Source: Dokdonella_A sp044227025
Lineage (GTDB): Bacteria > Pseudomonadota > Gammaproteobacteria > Xanthomonadales > Rhodanobacteraceae
NCBI RefSeq assembly: GCF_044227025.1
Contig: NZ_JBGAFX010000005.1
Coordinates: 1 to 64,000 of the forward strand
Reading direction: 5' to 3'
Length of the DNA stretch: 64,000 nucleotides
In this document: positions 7,688-15,598 of the stretch, one piece after another
Layout of the letters: the number at the start of each line of letters is the position of its first letter
Position numbering within the stretch: the stretch's first letter is position 1
Notes under the pieces: generated by a model
Seen by the model: the letters and a program-made list of their open reading frames with translations, nothing else
Told to the model about the DNA's origin: nothing
Database searches by the model: none
Made by a program: the position numbers and the translations under genes

Positions 7688-7754
7688 CTTAGCTGATAGA
7701 AAAGGGAGAGCCCGGGATGGCTTCAAGCTCATCCCGTGGCACCCATCAGCTAAG
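7688..7754. repeat. Nested inverted repeat upstream of the HNH gene
   Basis: A perfect ten-base inverted repeat, CTTAGCTGAT (7688-7697) and ATCAGCTAAG (7745-7754), encloses a second one, CGGGAT (7713-7718) and ATCCCG (7731-7736). The whole 67-base element could fold as a two-storey hairpin. It overlaps the likely promoter region of the HNH gene. It could be an operator, a recombination site or a structured RNA leader. Confidence 0.5.
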
Positions 7755-7880
7755 CGGTATGGGCACAACGTCCGCGGCGCTCGCCTGCGGACGCTGCCGT
7801 TTTAGGACAACCGAGCGCGCCGTGCAAGGCGCACTGCGCCAATGCGCCGTGCGTGCGTCAAGCGCGGCAGCGCGCGCGTC

Positions 7881-8270
7881 TCAGTGCGCCGGCGTCAAGC
7901 GGTTCTCTTCCAGTGCAGCGCGCTGCGTCGCGCTCGCGCCCGTGCAGTCGTGGCTCTGATACGTGCCCTTCGTATCGAATAGGAACCGGCACGTCTGGCT
8001 CTCGCTGTCCGTTCGCCCTTTGAACCAGTTGAGCACAGGGACGAAGTTCGACGCCTGCGCCGTTCGCTTGCTGAAGACATAGAGCAGCACGCTGCCGCTC
8101 GGTGCGCTGCTGTCGGAGTACGGTGCGCCGAGCTTGGCTATGACTTCTGCCTTCGTCGTGCGGCCCCTCGTGAAATCGGTGGTCTGGTCAGCATCGATGC
8201 GCGTGCCCTGTGTCGCCGTACAGCCCGCGACGAACAGGAGCGAGCCGACCATCAGGCTCTTCTTGAACAT
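7881..8270 (-). CDS. Putative lipoprotein with BamE/SmpA-like segment
   Basis: This 129-residue protein begins with a lipoprotein signal, with lipobox LFVAGC placing the lipidated Cys at about residue 16. The following segment, FTRGRTTKAEVIAKLGAP, matches the start of SmpA/OmlA-like (BamE) domains, which read G.T.eev...LG.P, and a beta-strand-rich C-terminus with two Cys follows. It is probably anchored in a cell-envelope membrane. The ATG at 8270 follows AAGGAG. Short lipoproteins of this kind are common on conjugative elements; no entry-exclusion role can be claimed. Confidence 0.75.
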   Translation of the reverse strand: MFKKSLMVGSLLFVAGCTATQGTRIDADQTTDFTRGRTTKAEVIAKLGAPYSDSSAPSGSVLLYVFSKRTAQASNFVPVLNWFKGRTDSESQTCRFLFDTKGTYQSHDCTGASATQRAALEENRLTPAH

Positions 8271-8380
8271 ACGGCTCTCCTTGTTGGAGTGAGGCGCAAC
8301 CTGGCGTGCGCACGTTGGGCCGACTGCGGCCGCCGTTCATCGGGCCGACCGACGGCGCGTTATAAGCGGCCTGTGCCGCG

Positions 8381-8818
8381 CTACCCGTTGAGCCACGTCG
8401 TCAAGCGCGCTTGCCATTGGCTGGCCAGCTCCCGATCGCGGCCGAACGACACCCGCACAACGGGAACCGCCAGATCCGCCAGACGGATGACGATGGCGTT
8501 GTTCCAGAACTCCAGCTTTGTATGGCCCTGGTTCACCTCCTTCCATTCGTGCTTCCAGCCGCGGATGTCGGCCTTGTCGATGAGCCGGTGTCCGTGTTCG
8601 TCCGTGGCCACCCATAACCAGTTATGGGTGGCGTCGAGCGCGATGCCCGGGCCGCTCACTGTTGGCTCAAACGGCCGCTCCGGCGTGCCCTTCGCGCCCC
8701 ACGCCGCGTTCCATTCGGGCGCCAACGCGCCCTTCCCGCCGCCGCGGCGCGCAAACACGACCATGCACCAGGCGAGAAACACCAACGACACGAACACCAT
8801 GATTGCCGGACCGTTCAT
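8381..8818 (-). CDS. Hypothetical membrane-anchored protein
   Basis: This 145-residue protein starts with ATG 8818, preceded by GGAGGACGA. The N-terminus holds one hydrophobic segment (MVFVSLVFLAWCMVVFA) followed by Arg-Arg-Gly, so the rest is probably a soluble domain facing one side of the inner membrane. The remaining part (ALDATHNWLWVATDEHGHR, then GWKHEWKEVNQGHTKLEFWN) is beta-rich. I do not recognise the family. It lies 13 bases beyond the stop of the kelch gene, in the same direction, so the two are probably one transcript. Confidence 0.65.
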   Translation of the reverse strand: MNGPAIMVFVSLVFLAWCMVVFARRGGGKGALAPEWNAAWGAKGTPERPFEPTVSGPGIALDATHNWLWVATDEHGHRLIDKADIRGWKHEWKEVNQGHTKLEFWNNAIVIRLADLAVPVVRVSFGRDRELASQWQARLTTWLNG

Positions 8819-8831
8819 TTCGTCCTCCGAT

Positions 8832-9935
8832 TCATTCAAAGCCAGCAGAAAAAAGGGCATCCCCGAGGAACACCTCAGCGCTCGTCGTCCACTCGTTCGC
8901 GGATATGCGCCCGCCCGCGACCAGGACGCGCCCGCCGGGCAGCACCGTGGCTGTGTGCCCGTAACGCGCCACCACGAGCGAGGGGCCCGGGCGAAACGCG
9001 TCGAGGTTGGGGTCGAAGACTTCGGTCTGCGCGAGCGGTTGGTTCCAGTCGCCGACGCCGCCGATCGCGAGCGCGCGCCCGTCATCCAGCGCGGTGAGCG
9101 TGTGCTCGAAACGCGTCGACGCCGTGCGCGCGGTCCAGCCGTTCGTCGCAGGGTTGTAGACCTCCGCGTCGGGCGCGAGCCGGGTGCTGCCTTGGTAGTA
9201 GGTCTGACCGCCCAGAACGATCACACGCCCATCGTGGAGCCGCGCCGCCGCCGGCATGAACCGGCCATGCGTCGCCGCGGCGAAGCACCCACCGCCAGAG
9301 AACGAGCCGGTCGTGGGCGAATACAAGACGGCGCAGGGATCGCCGTTTCCTGATGCATCGACGCCCCCAGCGATGAGGACCCGGCCATCCGACAGGCGCT
9401 CCGCGATGCCGCCGGCCCGCGGTCGCGGCAGCGAACCGGTCGCCGTGAACGCGCCGGTCGCAGGGTCGTAGACCTCTGCGCTCGTCGTCGGCGCCGCATC
9501 GGCGCCGAAGCCACCCGCCACCAGGATGCGGCCGTCCGCCATCGCAGCGGCCTGCTCGAACCGGCGGGATGCGTGAAGGGCCGACCCCCATGCCCACGTC
9601 TTGGTTGCGGGCCGGTAGCACACAGTGCGCGCGTCCGTCGGGTCGCCGCCGACCAGCAACGCGCCGCCGTCCGGCAAAGCGAAGAGGTGGCCGTTGAAGC
9701 GAGCCCCCGGAATGGGCGCCGTGGCGCTCCAGGTGCCTGCAGCCGGGTCGTACGCGTCCCCGTCATGGGACGGCCCGTACGCCAGCACAGAGCCATCGCT
9801 CAAAACGGCGGCGGTGCTCGCGTACCGTGGAAAGGACATGTCCGATGTGGGAATGAAAAGACCGTCTGAAGCATTGGCCGCCAACGCCAGGCGAGCCACC
9901 ACGGTCAGCATCCAGCCTCCGCTCCCCAAACCCAT
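8832..9935 (-). CDS. Kelch-repeat secreted protein with GFE-type C-terminus
   Basis: This 367-residue protein is made of about six kelch/galactose-oxidase-type beta-propeller blades. Each blade shows DGRVLIAGG or a variant (for example DGGALLVGGD, DGRILVAGG, DGRVIVLGG, GGRVLVAGG) followed by a TSAEVYDPATGxF segment. The N-terminus, with an ATG at 9935 or an inner ATG at 9911, is a short hydrophobic stretch ending LALAANA, a likely signal peptide. The last residues are DALFSAGFE, a tail shared with other exoproteins in this window. It is divergent from an XRE regulator with an operator-like region between them. Its ligand and role are unknown. Confidence 0.8.
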   Translation of the reverse strand: MGLGSGGWMLTVVARLALAANASDGLFIPTSDMSFPRYASTAAVLSDGSVLAYGPSHDGDAYDPAAGTWSATAPIPGARFNGHLFALPDGGALLVGGDPTDARTVCYRPATKTWAWGSALHASRRFEQAAAMADGRILVAGGFGADAAPTTSAEVYDPATGAFTATGSLPRPRAGGIAERLSDGRVLIAGGVDASGNGDPCAVLYSPTTGSFSGGGCFAAATHGRFMPAAARLHDGRVIVLGGQTYYQGSTRLAPDAEVYNPATNGWTARTASTRFEHTLTALDDGRALAIGGVGDWNQPLAQTEVFDPNLDAFRPGPSLVVARYGHTATVLPGGRVLVAGGRISANEWTTSAEVFLGDALFSAGFE

Positions 9936-9970
9936 TTCGACCTCGCGTCGTCGGAACCACCGGGGCGATG

Positions 9971-10008
9971 ATAGACCTTAAACGACTATTAAGATGAATT
10001 AAGTCTAT
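9971..10008. promoter_or_regulatory. AT-rich operator-like region between kelch and XRE genes
   Basis: In a GC-rich setting this short AT-rich patch holds CTTAA (9977-9981) and TTAAG (9989-9993 and 9999-10003), plus an outer imperfect inverted repeat, ATAGAC-C-TTAA (9971-9981) with TTAAGTCTAT (9999-10008). It lies between divergent starts at 9935 and 10028. It is a natural binding region for the adjacent HTH protein and a shared promoter. Inference only. Confidence 0.45.
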
Positions 10009-10027
10009 ACGGTGGGCGGGTACTAGC

Positions 10028-10402
10028 GTGGACGGCCTTCGTATGGGCCGCCCGATGAAACGTTCCTCAATCTATTCGCCCGAGCACCGCGTGATGGTTG
10101 GGCTGCTGCGCGACCTTCGACTGGAAGCGGGGCTGTCCCAGCTTCAAGTGGGCGAAGCCCTGAACCTTCCGCAGACCAAGGTTTCCGCCGTTGAGATTGG
10201 ACGGCGTGGGCTGGATTACTTGCAGGTGCGCGAGTTCGTCGAGCTGTATGGGTTGTCGATGGCCAAGTTCGCGCTGATGCTCGACGACCGCATCGCCGGC
10301 GCCGCATACCGACCGCCGCGCCGCCCGCGGCGAGATCAGAAAGCCAAGCCGCCGCAAGCAGCCGCAAAACAATCAGGCGCGCGCAAGAATCCTAGCCGTT
10401 GA
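10028..10402 (+). CDS. XRE-family HTH transcriptional regulator
   Basis: A protein of up to 124 residues with a Cro/CI-type helix-turn-helix: LLRDLRLEAGLSQLQVGEAL, then PQTKVSAVEIGRRGLDYLQV, covering about residues 23-66. The C-terminus is Pro/Lys/Arg-rich. The start is uncertain: GTG at 10028, ATG at 10043 and ATG at 10055 are all in frame and none has a strong ribosome site. It is divergent from the kelch gene and probably controls it and itself through the AT-rich palindromes between them. It converges on the 385-residue gene to its right. Confidence 0.82.
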   Translation: MDGLRMGRPMKRSSIYSPEHRVMVGLLRDLRLEAGLSQLQVGEALNLPQTKVSAVEIGRRGLDYLQVREFVELYGLSMAKFALMLDDRIAGAAYRPPRRPRRDQKAKPPQAAAKQSGARKNPSR

Positions 10403-10461
10403 ACGGTGCGAAAATCCTTGGCCCGTCGACCGAACGGGCAACATCAGATCAGCCATTCGAC

Positions 10462-11619
10462 TCAATCGACCCGCCGAACCTTCTCTCGCATAGCAGCGTC
10501 TGCTTTCAGAAGCACGTCAGCGAACCCGGCCTTGAAGTCCGCCAAATGCGCTGCGACCGCTGCGTCTGGCATGGCCCCCGGAAAGATGGCCGTTAGAGAT
10601 GCGTAAGGTGTGAAGATTTGATGATTGATGGTCATCACGCTTCCATCGCCTTCGGCGTACTGCTCGACGGCTGCGCCGAACCAGCTTCGCGGCAGAGGGT
10701 TTAGTGCGCGTGGGTTGTGCACGAGCACAGTGCCTTCGCTCCAGGTTTCGGGACCGTGTTCGGATCGCCCCACTTCGTACGCGAACTCCAATGGAACCAC
10801 CGCGTCGGGATCGTCGCGGTAACACGTCCCCATTCGGACAATCCGAAGAGGATGCGTGGGGTTTTCCTGGTGCGCCATTCGATTGAACTTGGCGATGGTA
10901 CCGGTGTTCGCGAACAATACCGCTGAAACATGTTCGGCCCCAGGCTGCAGGAAGAACCCGGAGGGAATCTTTTTTTCGCCAAACCGATGCTGATCGATAG
11001 GTGTTTCCGAGATGATGAGGCGACCGTCATCAGCGTGGTACCAATGCTGTTCGGTCCCATAGAGGTAGCGCATCAGCGGTGTTGCTGAGCTCGCCAGCGA
11101 ACCCGGGCCGTGGAAGTCCTCAATCGCCAAGACAAATGGGCGGCCAAAGACATGAGGGAGGTTCCAGTATTCCTTCTTGAGTTTGCTAAACAGCGGACTT
11201 CCGAGGCGAATAGGCACGGCATCACGGAGGTACGCCTCCCGTTCTTCGGGTGATTGTTGCTCGATGTCGGGATCGTAAGCGTTGATGCCGGAATCCGATG
11301 CAGGATTTGCGGTGGTGGCTTCAACAGCGATAGTGACGCCGTCCTTGGTCAAGATGAAATCTGGTCGCCGATGCGAGCGATCGACGCTGTAGCCTTCGGC
11401 CAGGAAGAACGCGCTAAGGAAAAGCTCGAACGTACGTGCGTCGAAACCAGTGGTTTGGAACTGCTCGATGAAGTTGCCATCGGGGTCGTCTATCTCGTCT
11501 TGGAGGCTTCGCAAGACATCGCGAGCCGGCGCATAACCGGGACTATCGCGGAGGTTCAAAAACTGTGGATGAAGGTCAGCATCCGGACGGCCGAGATTGG
11601 CAAACAGATCGATTGGCAT
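10462..11619 (-). CDS. Uncharacterised protein with possible PD-(D/E)xK nuclease core
   Basis: This 385-residue protein is of a conserved but unnamed family, in which I recall an N-terminus rich in HPxF and an EFQTT motif (here GNFIEQFQTTGFDARTFELF at about residues 52-71). It is followed by FFLAEGYSVDRSHRRPDFIL and DGVTIAVEATTA. Glu at ELF, Asp in RPDF and Glu in VEATT make an E...PD...ExT pattern compatible with a restriction-endonuclease-like active site in which the usual Lys is replaced. The rest has no recognisable domain. It starts 31 bases after the integrase stop, in the same direction, typical of cargo. Nuclease or defence function is a hypothesis. Confidence 0.6.
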   Translation of the reverse strand: MPIDLFANLGRPDADLHPQFLNLRDSPGYAPARDVLRSLQDEIDDPDGNFIEQFQTTGFDARTFELFLSAFFLAEGYSVDRSHRRPDFILTKDGVTIAVEATTANPASDSGINAYDPDIEQQSPEEREAYLRDAVPIRLGSPLFSKLKKEYWNLPHVFGRPFVLAIEDFHGPGSLASSATPLMRYLYGTEQHWYHADDGRLIISETPIDQHRFGEKKIPSGFFLQPGAEHVSAVLFANTGTIAKFNRMAHQENPTHPLRIVRMGTCYRDDPDAVVPLEFAYEVGRSEHGPETWSEGTVLVHNPRALNPLPRSWFGAAVEQYAEGDGSVMTINHQIFTPYASLTAIFPGAMPDAAVAAHLADFKAGFADVLLKADAAMREKVRRVD

Positions 11620-11650
11620 TGTTTGAGTCCTACTGGCGCATCACGTCGGG

Positions 11651-13270
11651 TCAGTCATTGCGGGCGGCTGCGTTGCCCGTCGTCTTTCGAATCAACGCCT
11701 CAAGCACCCGCTGTGCGGCATTGTCGTCTGTCTCGATGAGACGGAGCACGGAGTCAACATCGAGCCCTCCGTTCTTTCGGTTGCCTGCCGCTTCAGCGGT
11801 ATTCGATCGCAAGGAGGGCAATCCGGCCAGCTGCCGCAGCCGATTTTCCCTGGCCTGATAGTGCGGGCGCAGCAGCTCCGCCTGTTCTTGGATGTATCCC
11901 TCCGTCGCCCCACTGGGAACCGCCCCCGTAGCTCCTCGCGAGTGATTCAACGCGGCGCCGACGAGCAGCAAGCGTCCCAGTTCCTCGACCGGTACCCGCA
12001 AACGCCCGAGATCGGTGGCCAACGTTCGCCGCAGGTCGTGCGCGGTAATCCACAGTCCGGTGTGTTCCTTGAGCGTCACCAAGATGGACCGCGGATTCGC
12101 CAATGGCTTGCCGTGCTGGCGGGATGGGAAGATCCATTGACCGACGTCCTCGGGGCGCCAACGATCGTTGGCAGCGCGGCGTGCCTCCAGAATCTCGCGC
12201 GCCCAGGGAGTCAGCGGGGCGACGCCGTCCTTGCCTGATTTGGTGATCGCCGCCGGGAACACGACCAAACCGCGTTCGACGTCCACGTTCGTCCACTGGA
12301 GCCGTGCCGTTTCTTCTTTGCGCGAACCCCAGAGCAGCACGCAAAGGAAAAAATCCGCCAGAGCGCTCACGTGCGGCTTCAGCTCGTCCCCACGCGGGTC
12401 CGGGCGTTCGTCGAGGATTTGGGGATCGTGCGCTCGCGCTCGGAGTTCGACCAGGTGCCGCAGCCAGTTCCTTCCACTGTCCGAGGTGGTCGGCAAGTAC
12501 GTGCTGCGCCGGACTGGCATGGGCCACGGCTGGTCTGCCCGCCACGCTGCAAACGGACCCACCCCACGGCCCGAAGGCAGCCCCACCTTGGGTGCAGCGC
12601 GCGCGTACGCGGCGGAGCAGTACGCATACAGCTTCGACAACGTGCCGTGGCTCAACGAACGCGGTCCCCACGCCGGCGGCTTGGTCCGGTGGAGGGTCGC
12701 ACGCAGCATCGGACCAAAGGTCGCTTCCACGGCGGCCTCGTTGATGTCCGCCAACGGCAGGGACCACAGCGGCGCCCCCTTCATCCATTTGGGCACCTTG
12801 GCACGGTCTTTCGTGGTGCTCGCTTTCGCCCTGCGGGATCGCACCTCGTTGTACTCGTCGAACGCCACAGCCAAGGTCAGGCCATCGCGGGCACGCTCGG
12901 CCTGAGCAGCGCGCATCCGCTTCTTCTTTTCCACGAGGGGGTCGATGCCCTGTTCCATCAGGCCGAGCCACACCTTCGCCCGCTTGCGTGCATCGGTGAG
13001 CGTCAAACGCCGAAAGCCTTCGTCCGCGCTCCACCAATGACCGAGGGCGCGGCGCATCGGTGCGCCGGCAACCTTCCGCTGCACGTACCAAGTGGTCGTG
13101 CGCGGGGTGAGGCGCAGCAGCAGCCCCCGCACCCCGAGGTCGCGGACCACCCATTCCCGCATGCTGGGCGGCGTGGGTCCCAATGGCTTTCCTGCTCCAT
13201 CCAACATCGTGTCGAAACGGAGGGAAGTGAGCAGGCGAGGCGTGAGTTCGAGGTGCACCGACGTGGACAT
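11651..13270 (-). CDS. int: Tyrosine integrase of the tRNA-Phe island
   Basis: This 539-residue integrase belongs to the P4-like group that integrates into tRNA 3' ends. Catalytic residues are seen as Arg317 (GSRKEETARLQW), His411-x-x-Arg414 (AHDLRRTLATDLG), His443 (ALNHS) and Tyr459 (EGYIQEQ). The N-terminal 110 residues form the arm-binding, DUF4102-like region (LRLTPRTTTWYVQRKV, then LTLTDARKRA). The ATG at 13270 is chosen because GGGAGG lies seven bases upstream, although a TTG at 13288 is also in frame. The gene points away from the tRNA fragment 185 bases to its right. It should catalyse integration and excision at the tRNA-Phe site. Confidence 0.93.
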   Translation of the reverse strand: MSTSVHLELTPRLLTSLRFDTMLDGAGKPLGPTPPSMREWVVRDLGVRGLLLRLTPRTTTWYVQRKVAGAPMRRALGHWWSADEGFRRLTLTDARKRAKVWLGLMEQGIDPLVEKKKRMRAAQAERARDGLTLAVAFDEYNEVRSRRAKASTTKDRAKVPKWMKGAPLWSLPLADINEAAVEATFGPMLRATLHRTKPPAWGPRSLSHGTLSKLYAYCSAAYARAAPKVGLPSGRGVGPFAAWRADQPWPMPVRRSTYLPTTSDSGRNWLRHLVELRARAHDPQILDERPDPRGDELKPHVSALADFFLCVLLWGSRKEETARLQWTNVDVERGLVVFPAAITKSGKDGVAPLTPWAREILEARRAANDRWRPEDVGQWIFPSRQHGKPLANPRSILVTLKEHTGLWITAHDLRRTLATDLGRLRVPVEELGRLLLVGAALNHSRGATGAVPSGATEGYIQEQAELLRPHYQARENRLRQLAGLPSLRSNTAEAAGNRKNGGLDVDSVLRLIETDDNAAQRVLEALIRKTTGNAAARND

Positions 13271-13454
13271 GGATGGCCTCCCAGCCAACGCGCCGGGCGG
13301 GAGACTACCTCAATTTATGGCTCCCTTGTGGCTCCCCAAAGGCTGCGGTTGTCTGCGGTTTACCGCGCCTCTGTGCGACGTGAAATGACGCTAAATCGCT
13401 GATTCAACAGCAGGCTTCTCCTACGTCTCACGGCGGTGTTCGCGGGTCATTCTT

Positions 13455-13499
13455 TTGAAAATCCCCGTGTCGGCGGTTCGATTCCGTCCCCGGCCACCA
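13455..13499 (+). other. attR: duplicated 3' half of tRNA-Phe (GAA)
   Basis: The sequence from TTGAAAATCCCCG through the T-arm (GGCGG-TTCGATT-CCGTC) to CCCGGCCACCA reproduces the 3' half of a tRNA-Phe gene: anticodon GAA with its 3' stem, variable loop, T-arm, acceptor strand and encoded CCA. The bases to the left (CGGGTCATTCTT) do not pair as an anticodon stem and no 5' half exists, so this is not a working tRNA. It is what remains at the distal end after an element integrates into the 3' end of a tRNA. The integrase lies immediately to the left, so the element extends leftward. Confidence 0.85.
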
Positions 13500-14258
13500 T
13501 TTTCGCTTTTGATCCATACGCAGGGCCTGACGGCTTCGCGAAGCATGGAAAGCGCAGCTCCGGCTCTCGACGAAAAACTTCGACCCGCGAACGAAAAACT
13601 TCGACCCGCGAACGAAAAACTTCGACCCGCGAACGAAAAACTTCGACTCTTCCATCAACTCGCCTGCGACGTTGCACCAAATGGGTGCGTGCTTGCACGA
13701 AATGGATGGAAGGCCGAACGGGTGGCTTGGAACGTCGCATCAAATACTTTGGTGCGTGCAAGTCCAGGCATGGAAGGTTTCAACCCGATGGTTGGACTGT
13801 TGCACGCGGGGGATGGAACCACGGAGGAAAAACTTGCGGGCGTGCATCGCCGGGCTCGACGCGTGCATGCTGGACTTGCGGCGTCGCAAGGTTTTGGTTC
13901 GGGGTTTGCCGTCCGACGGGTCGGGGGCCGAAAGTATTTCGTGCGCGGGTCCATGCCTGGCGTGCGTGTGTGCACTCATCTGGTGCAGCAGTCCATGTTT
14001 TTCGCTGGCGCTTCAAGCCCGGCGTTGAATGCTTCAAGGGTCGGCGTGCAGCGTCGCAAGAGTCACCTTCGCCGTTTCGCGCGATGCGGGCGACGCTCCG
14101 ACATCGCCGGTGCACGGCTGCAAGCGGGCCGCGGACGTTTCCATCGATTCGGTGCACTGCTGCAACGTTTTCGTGCAGGCGGGCACGGGCGGGTTGGACG
14201 GGCGCAGTCCGTGCGTGGACACGAGCATGCCGTCGGCCGGTGTTGCGCGATCGGGTTT
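13500..14258. other. Repeat-rich non-coding stretch beside the integration site
   Basis: About 760 bases carry no convincing gene although frames are open in several phases. The stretch is dominated by A/T-tract words (GAAAAACTT, GTTTTTCG, AAAGTATTT, AAATACTTT) mixed with GTGCGTGCA-like words. Imperfect inverted copies are visible: the 22 bases near 13,752 (start GTGCGTGCAAGTCC) recur reversed near 13,862 (CATGCTGGACTTGC), and AAATACTTT (13,742) pairs with AAAGTATTT (13,930). GCGTCGCAAG occurs twice. It has the look of a decayed repeat array. Confidence 0.55.
13572..13647. repeat. 21-bp tandem repeat, 3.6 copies
   Basis: Units begin at 13572, 13593, 13614 and 13635 with GAAAAACTTCGACCCGCG and are identical, the last being cut to 13 bases. 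The period is 21 bases, so any frame through it repeats seven residues. It starts 72 bases after the tRNA-Phe remnant. There are no spacers, so it is not a CRISPR array. Confidence 0.95.
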
Positions 14259-14534
14259 TCAGCTGCTGGCCGGGTCTACATAACCCGCTGGCGGAGCGGA
14301 GCCCTCGCCGAAGAAATATTTTTCCATCTCCGCGGCGATGAACGTGCGCGTCTTCGCGTCGAGCGGATTGAGGCGGTTCTCGTTGATCAGCATGGTCTGG
14401 TGGGCGAGCCATGCGGTCCATGCTTCCTTCGACACCTGTTCGTAGATGCGCTTGCCGAGTTCGCCGGGCCACGGTGCGAACGCGAGGCCTTCGCCTTCGC
14501 GGTCGAGTTTCACGCAATGCACGGTGCGGGTCAT
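14259..14534 (-). CDS. yggX: Fe(2+)-trafficking / oxidative damage protection protein YggX
   Basis: This 91-residue protein matches the YggX family in length and sequence, opening MTRTVHCVKLDREGEGL with the conserved Cys7, then PGELGKRIYEQVSKEAW and LINENRLNPLDAKTR. The family protects iron-sulfur enzymes from oxidative damage and is thought to handle labile iron. The start overlaps the mutY stop as ATGA; the mutY-yggX pair is conserved in gammaproteobacteria and both serve the oxidative-damage response. Confidence 0.95.
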   Translation of the reverse strand: MTRTVHCVKLDREGEGLAFAPWPGELGKRIYEQVSKEAWTAWLAHQTMLINENRLNPLDAKTRTFIAAEMEKYFFGEGSAPPAGYVDPASS

Positions 14535-15595
14535 TCCGGGTTCTCCAGGGATTGCAGCAGTTTGCGCACCGGCGCTGGCAGGCCGAGCGAGGCGAGTTCG
14601 GTCGGTGCGCGCCAATCCGCATCGGGATCGTCGGCGACGCGTGGATCGGCCAGCGCGTCGTCGAGCAGCAGCGGCGTGACGTCGAGATGATAGTGGCTGA
14701 ACGTGTGCAGGAACGGCGCGAGCGGTCGAATGTTCGCGGCGCGGATGCCGTGGCGTTGCAGCAGGCTCGCCTGCGCGAGCGATTCGTGTTCGACCTCGGG
14801 CAGGCTCCACAGGCGCGCCCACACGCCGGTCGGCGGACGGCGTTCGAGCAGCACGCGACCGTGCGTATCGCGCACGACGAGCATGGTCGTGCGACGCGTC
14901 GGCACGTCGCGCCGAGGCTTCGGTTGCGGCAGCACCGCGGTGAGATTGTCGCGACGTGCGATGCAGCCGTCGGCGACCGGGCATTCGCCGCAACGCGGTC
15001 GGCTGCGCGTGCAGACGGTCGCGCCGAGATCCATGATCGCCTGCGTGTAGTCGGCGACGCGCGTGGCCGGCGTGTGCGACTCGGCGTGCGTCCATAGCTC
15101 GCGCTGCGTTGCGCTCGCGCCGGGCCAGCCGGAGACACCATGCCAGCGTGCGAGCACGCGCTTGACGTTGCCGTCGAGGATCGCGTGGCGCGCGCCATGC
15201 GACTGGGCGAGGATCGCCGCGGCGGTGGAGCGGCCAATGCCGGGCAGTGCGGCAAGCGCTTCGATGTCGCGCGGCAGTTCGCCAGCGTGTTGCGCGACGC
15301 AGGTGCGCGCCGTGCGCAGCAGGTTGCGCGCGCGGCTGTAGTAGCCCAGGCCGGACCACAATGCGAGCACCGTGTCTTCGTCGGCGGTGGCGAGATCGGC
15401 CAGGGTCGGCAGCGCCGCGACGAAGCGCTCGAAGTAGGGAATCACCGTGCGCACCTGGGTCTGCTGCAGCATGATCTCGCTGAGACAGACGCGGTAGGGC
15501 GTGCGTTCGTGCTGCCATGGCAGGTCCTTGCGGCCGTGCGCGTCGTACCAGGCGAGCAGGCGGCGGGCGAAGTCGTCAGTGGTTGCAGCGTGCAT
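14531..15595 (-). CDS. mutY: A/G-specific adenine glycosylase MutY
   Basis: This 354-residue enzyme removes adenine mispaired with 8-oxoguanine. Visible features in order are LPWQHERTPYRVCLSEIMLQ with the catalytic Glu near residue 40, the helix-hairpin-helix ALPGIGRSTAAAIL, the catalytic Asp in ILDGNVKRVLAR, and the 4Fe-4S loop C-x6-C-x2-C-x5-C (VCTRSRPRCGECPVADGC). A C-terminal Nudix-like domain that recognises 8-oxoG follows (LVVRDTHGRVLLERRPPTG). Length and order are normal. It is followed by yggX with an ATGA overlap and preceded, three bases away, by an AsmA-like gene. Confidence 0.97.
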   Translation of the reverse strand: MHAATTDDFARRLLAWYDAHGRKDLPWQHERTPYRVCLSEIMLQQTQVRTVIPYFERFVAALPTLADLATADEDTVLALWSGLGYYSRARNLLRTARTCVAQHAGELPRDIEALAALPGIGRSTAAAILAQSHGARHAILDGNVKRVLARWHGVSGWPGASATQRELWTHAESHTPATRVADYTQAIMDLGATVCTRSRPRCGECPVADGCIARRDNLTAVLPQPKPRRDVPTRRTTMLVVRDTHGRVLLERRPPTGVWARLWSLPEVEHESLAQASLLQRHGIRAANIRPLAPFLHTFSHYHLDVTPLLLDDALADPRVADDPDADWRAPTELASLGLPAPVRKLLQSLENPE

Positions 15596-15598
15596 CGT

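Noticed and set aside
13441..13499. A functional tRNA gene
   Set aside because: Only the 3' half matches tRNA-Phe; the 5' acceptor strand, D-arm and anticodon 5' stem are absent.
1..13499. Self-transmissible conjugative element
   Set aside because: No type IV secretion, coupling-protein or replication genes are visible in this part; mobilisable is the most that can be claimed.
13572..13647. CRISPR-like array
   Set aside because: The 21-base units are head to tail with no spacers, and there are no cas genes.
13455..14690. Long plus-strand frame with a repeated EKLRPAN heptapeptide as a protein gene
   Set aside because: It begins inside the tRNA remnant, has no ribosome site, runs antisense through yggX and mutY, and its composition is not protein-like outside the repeat.
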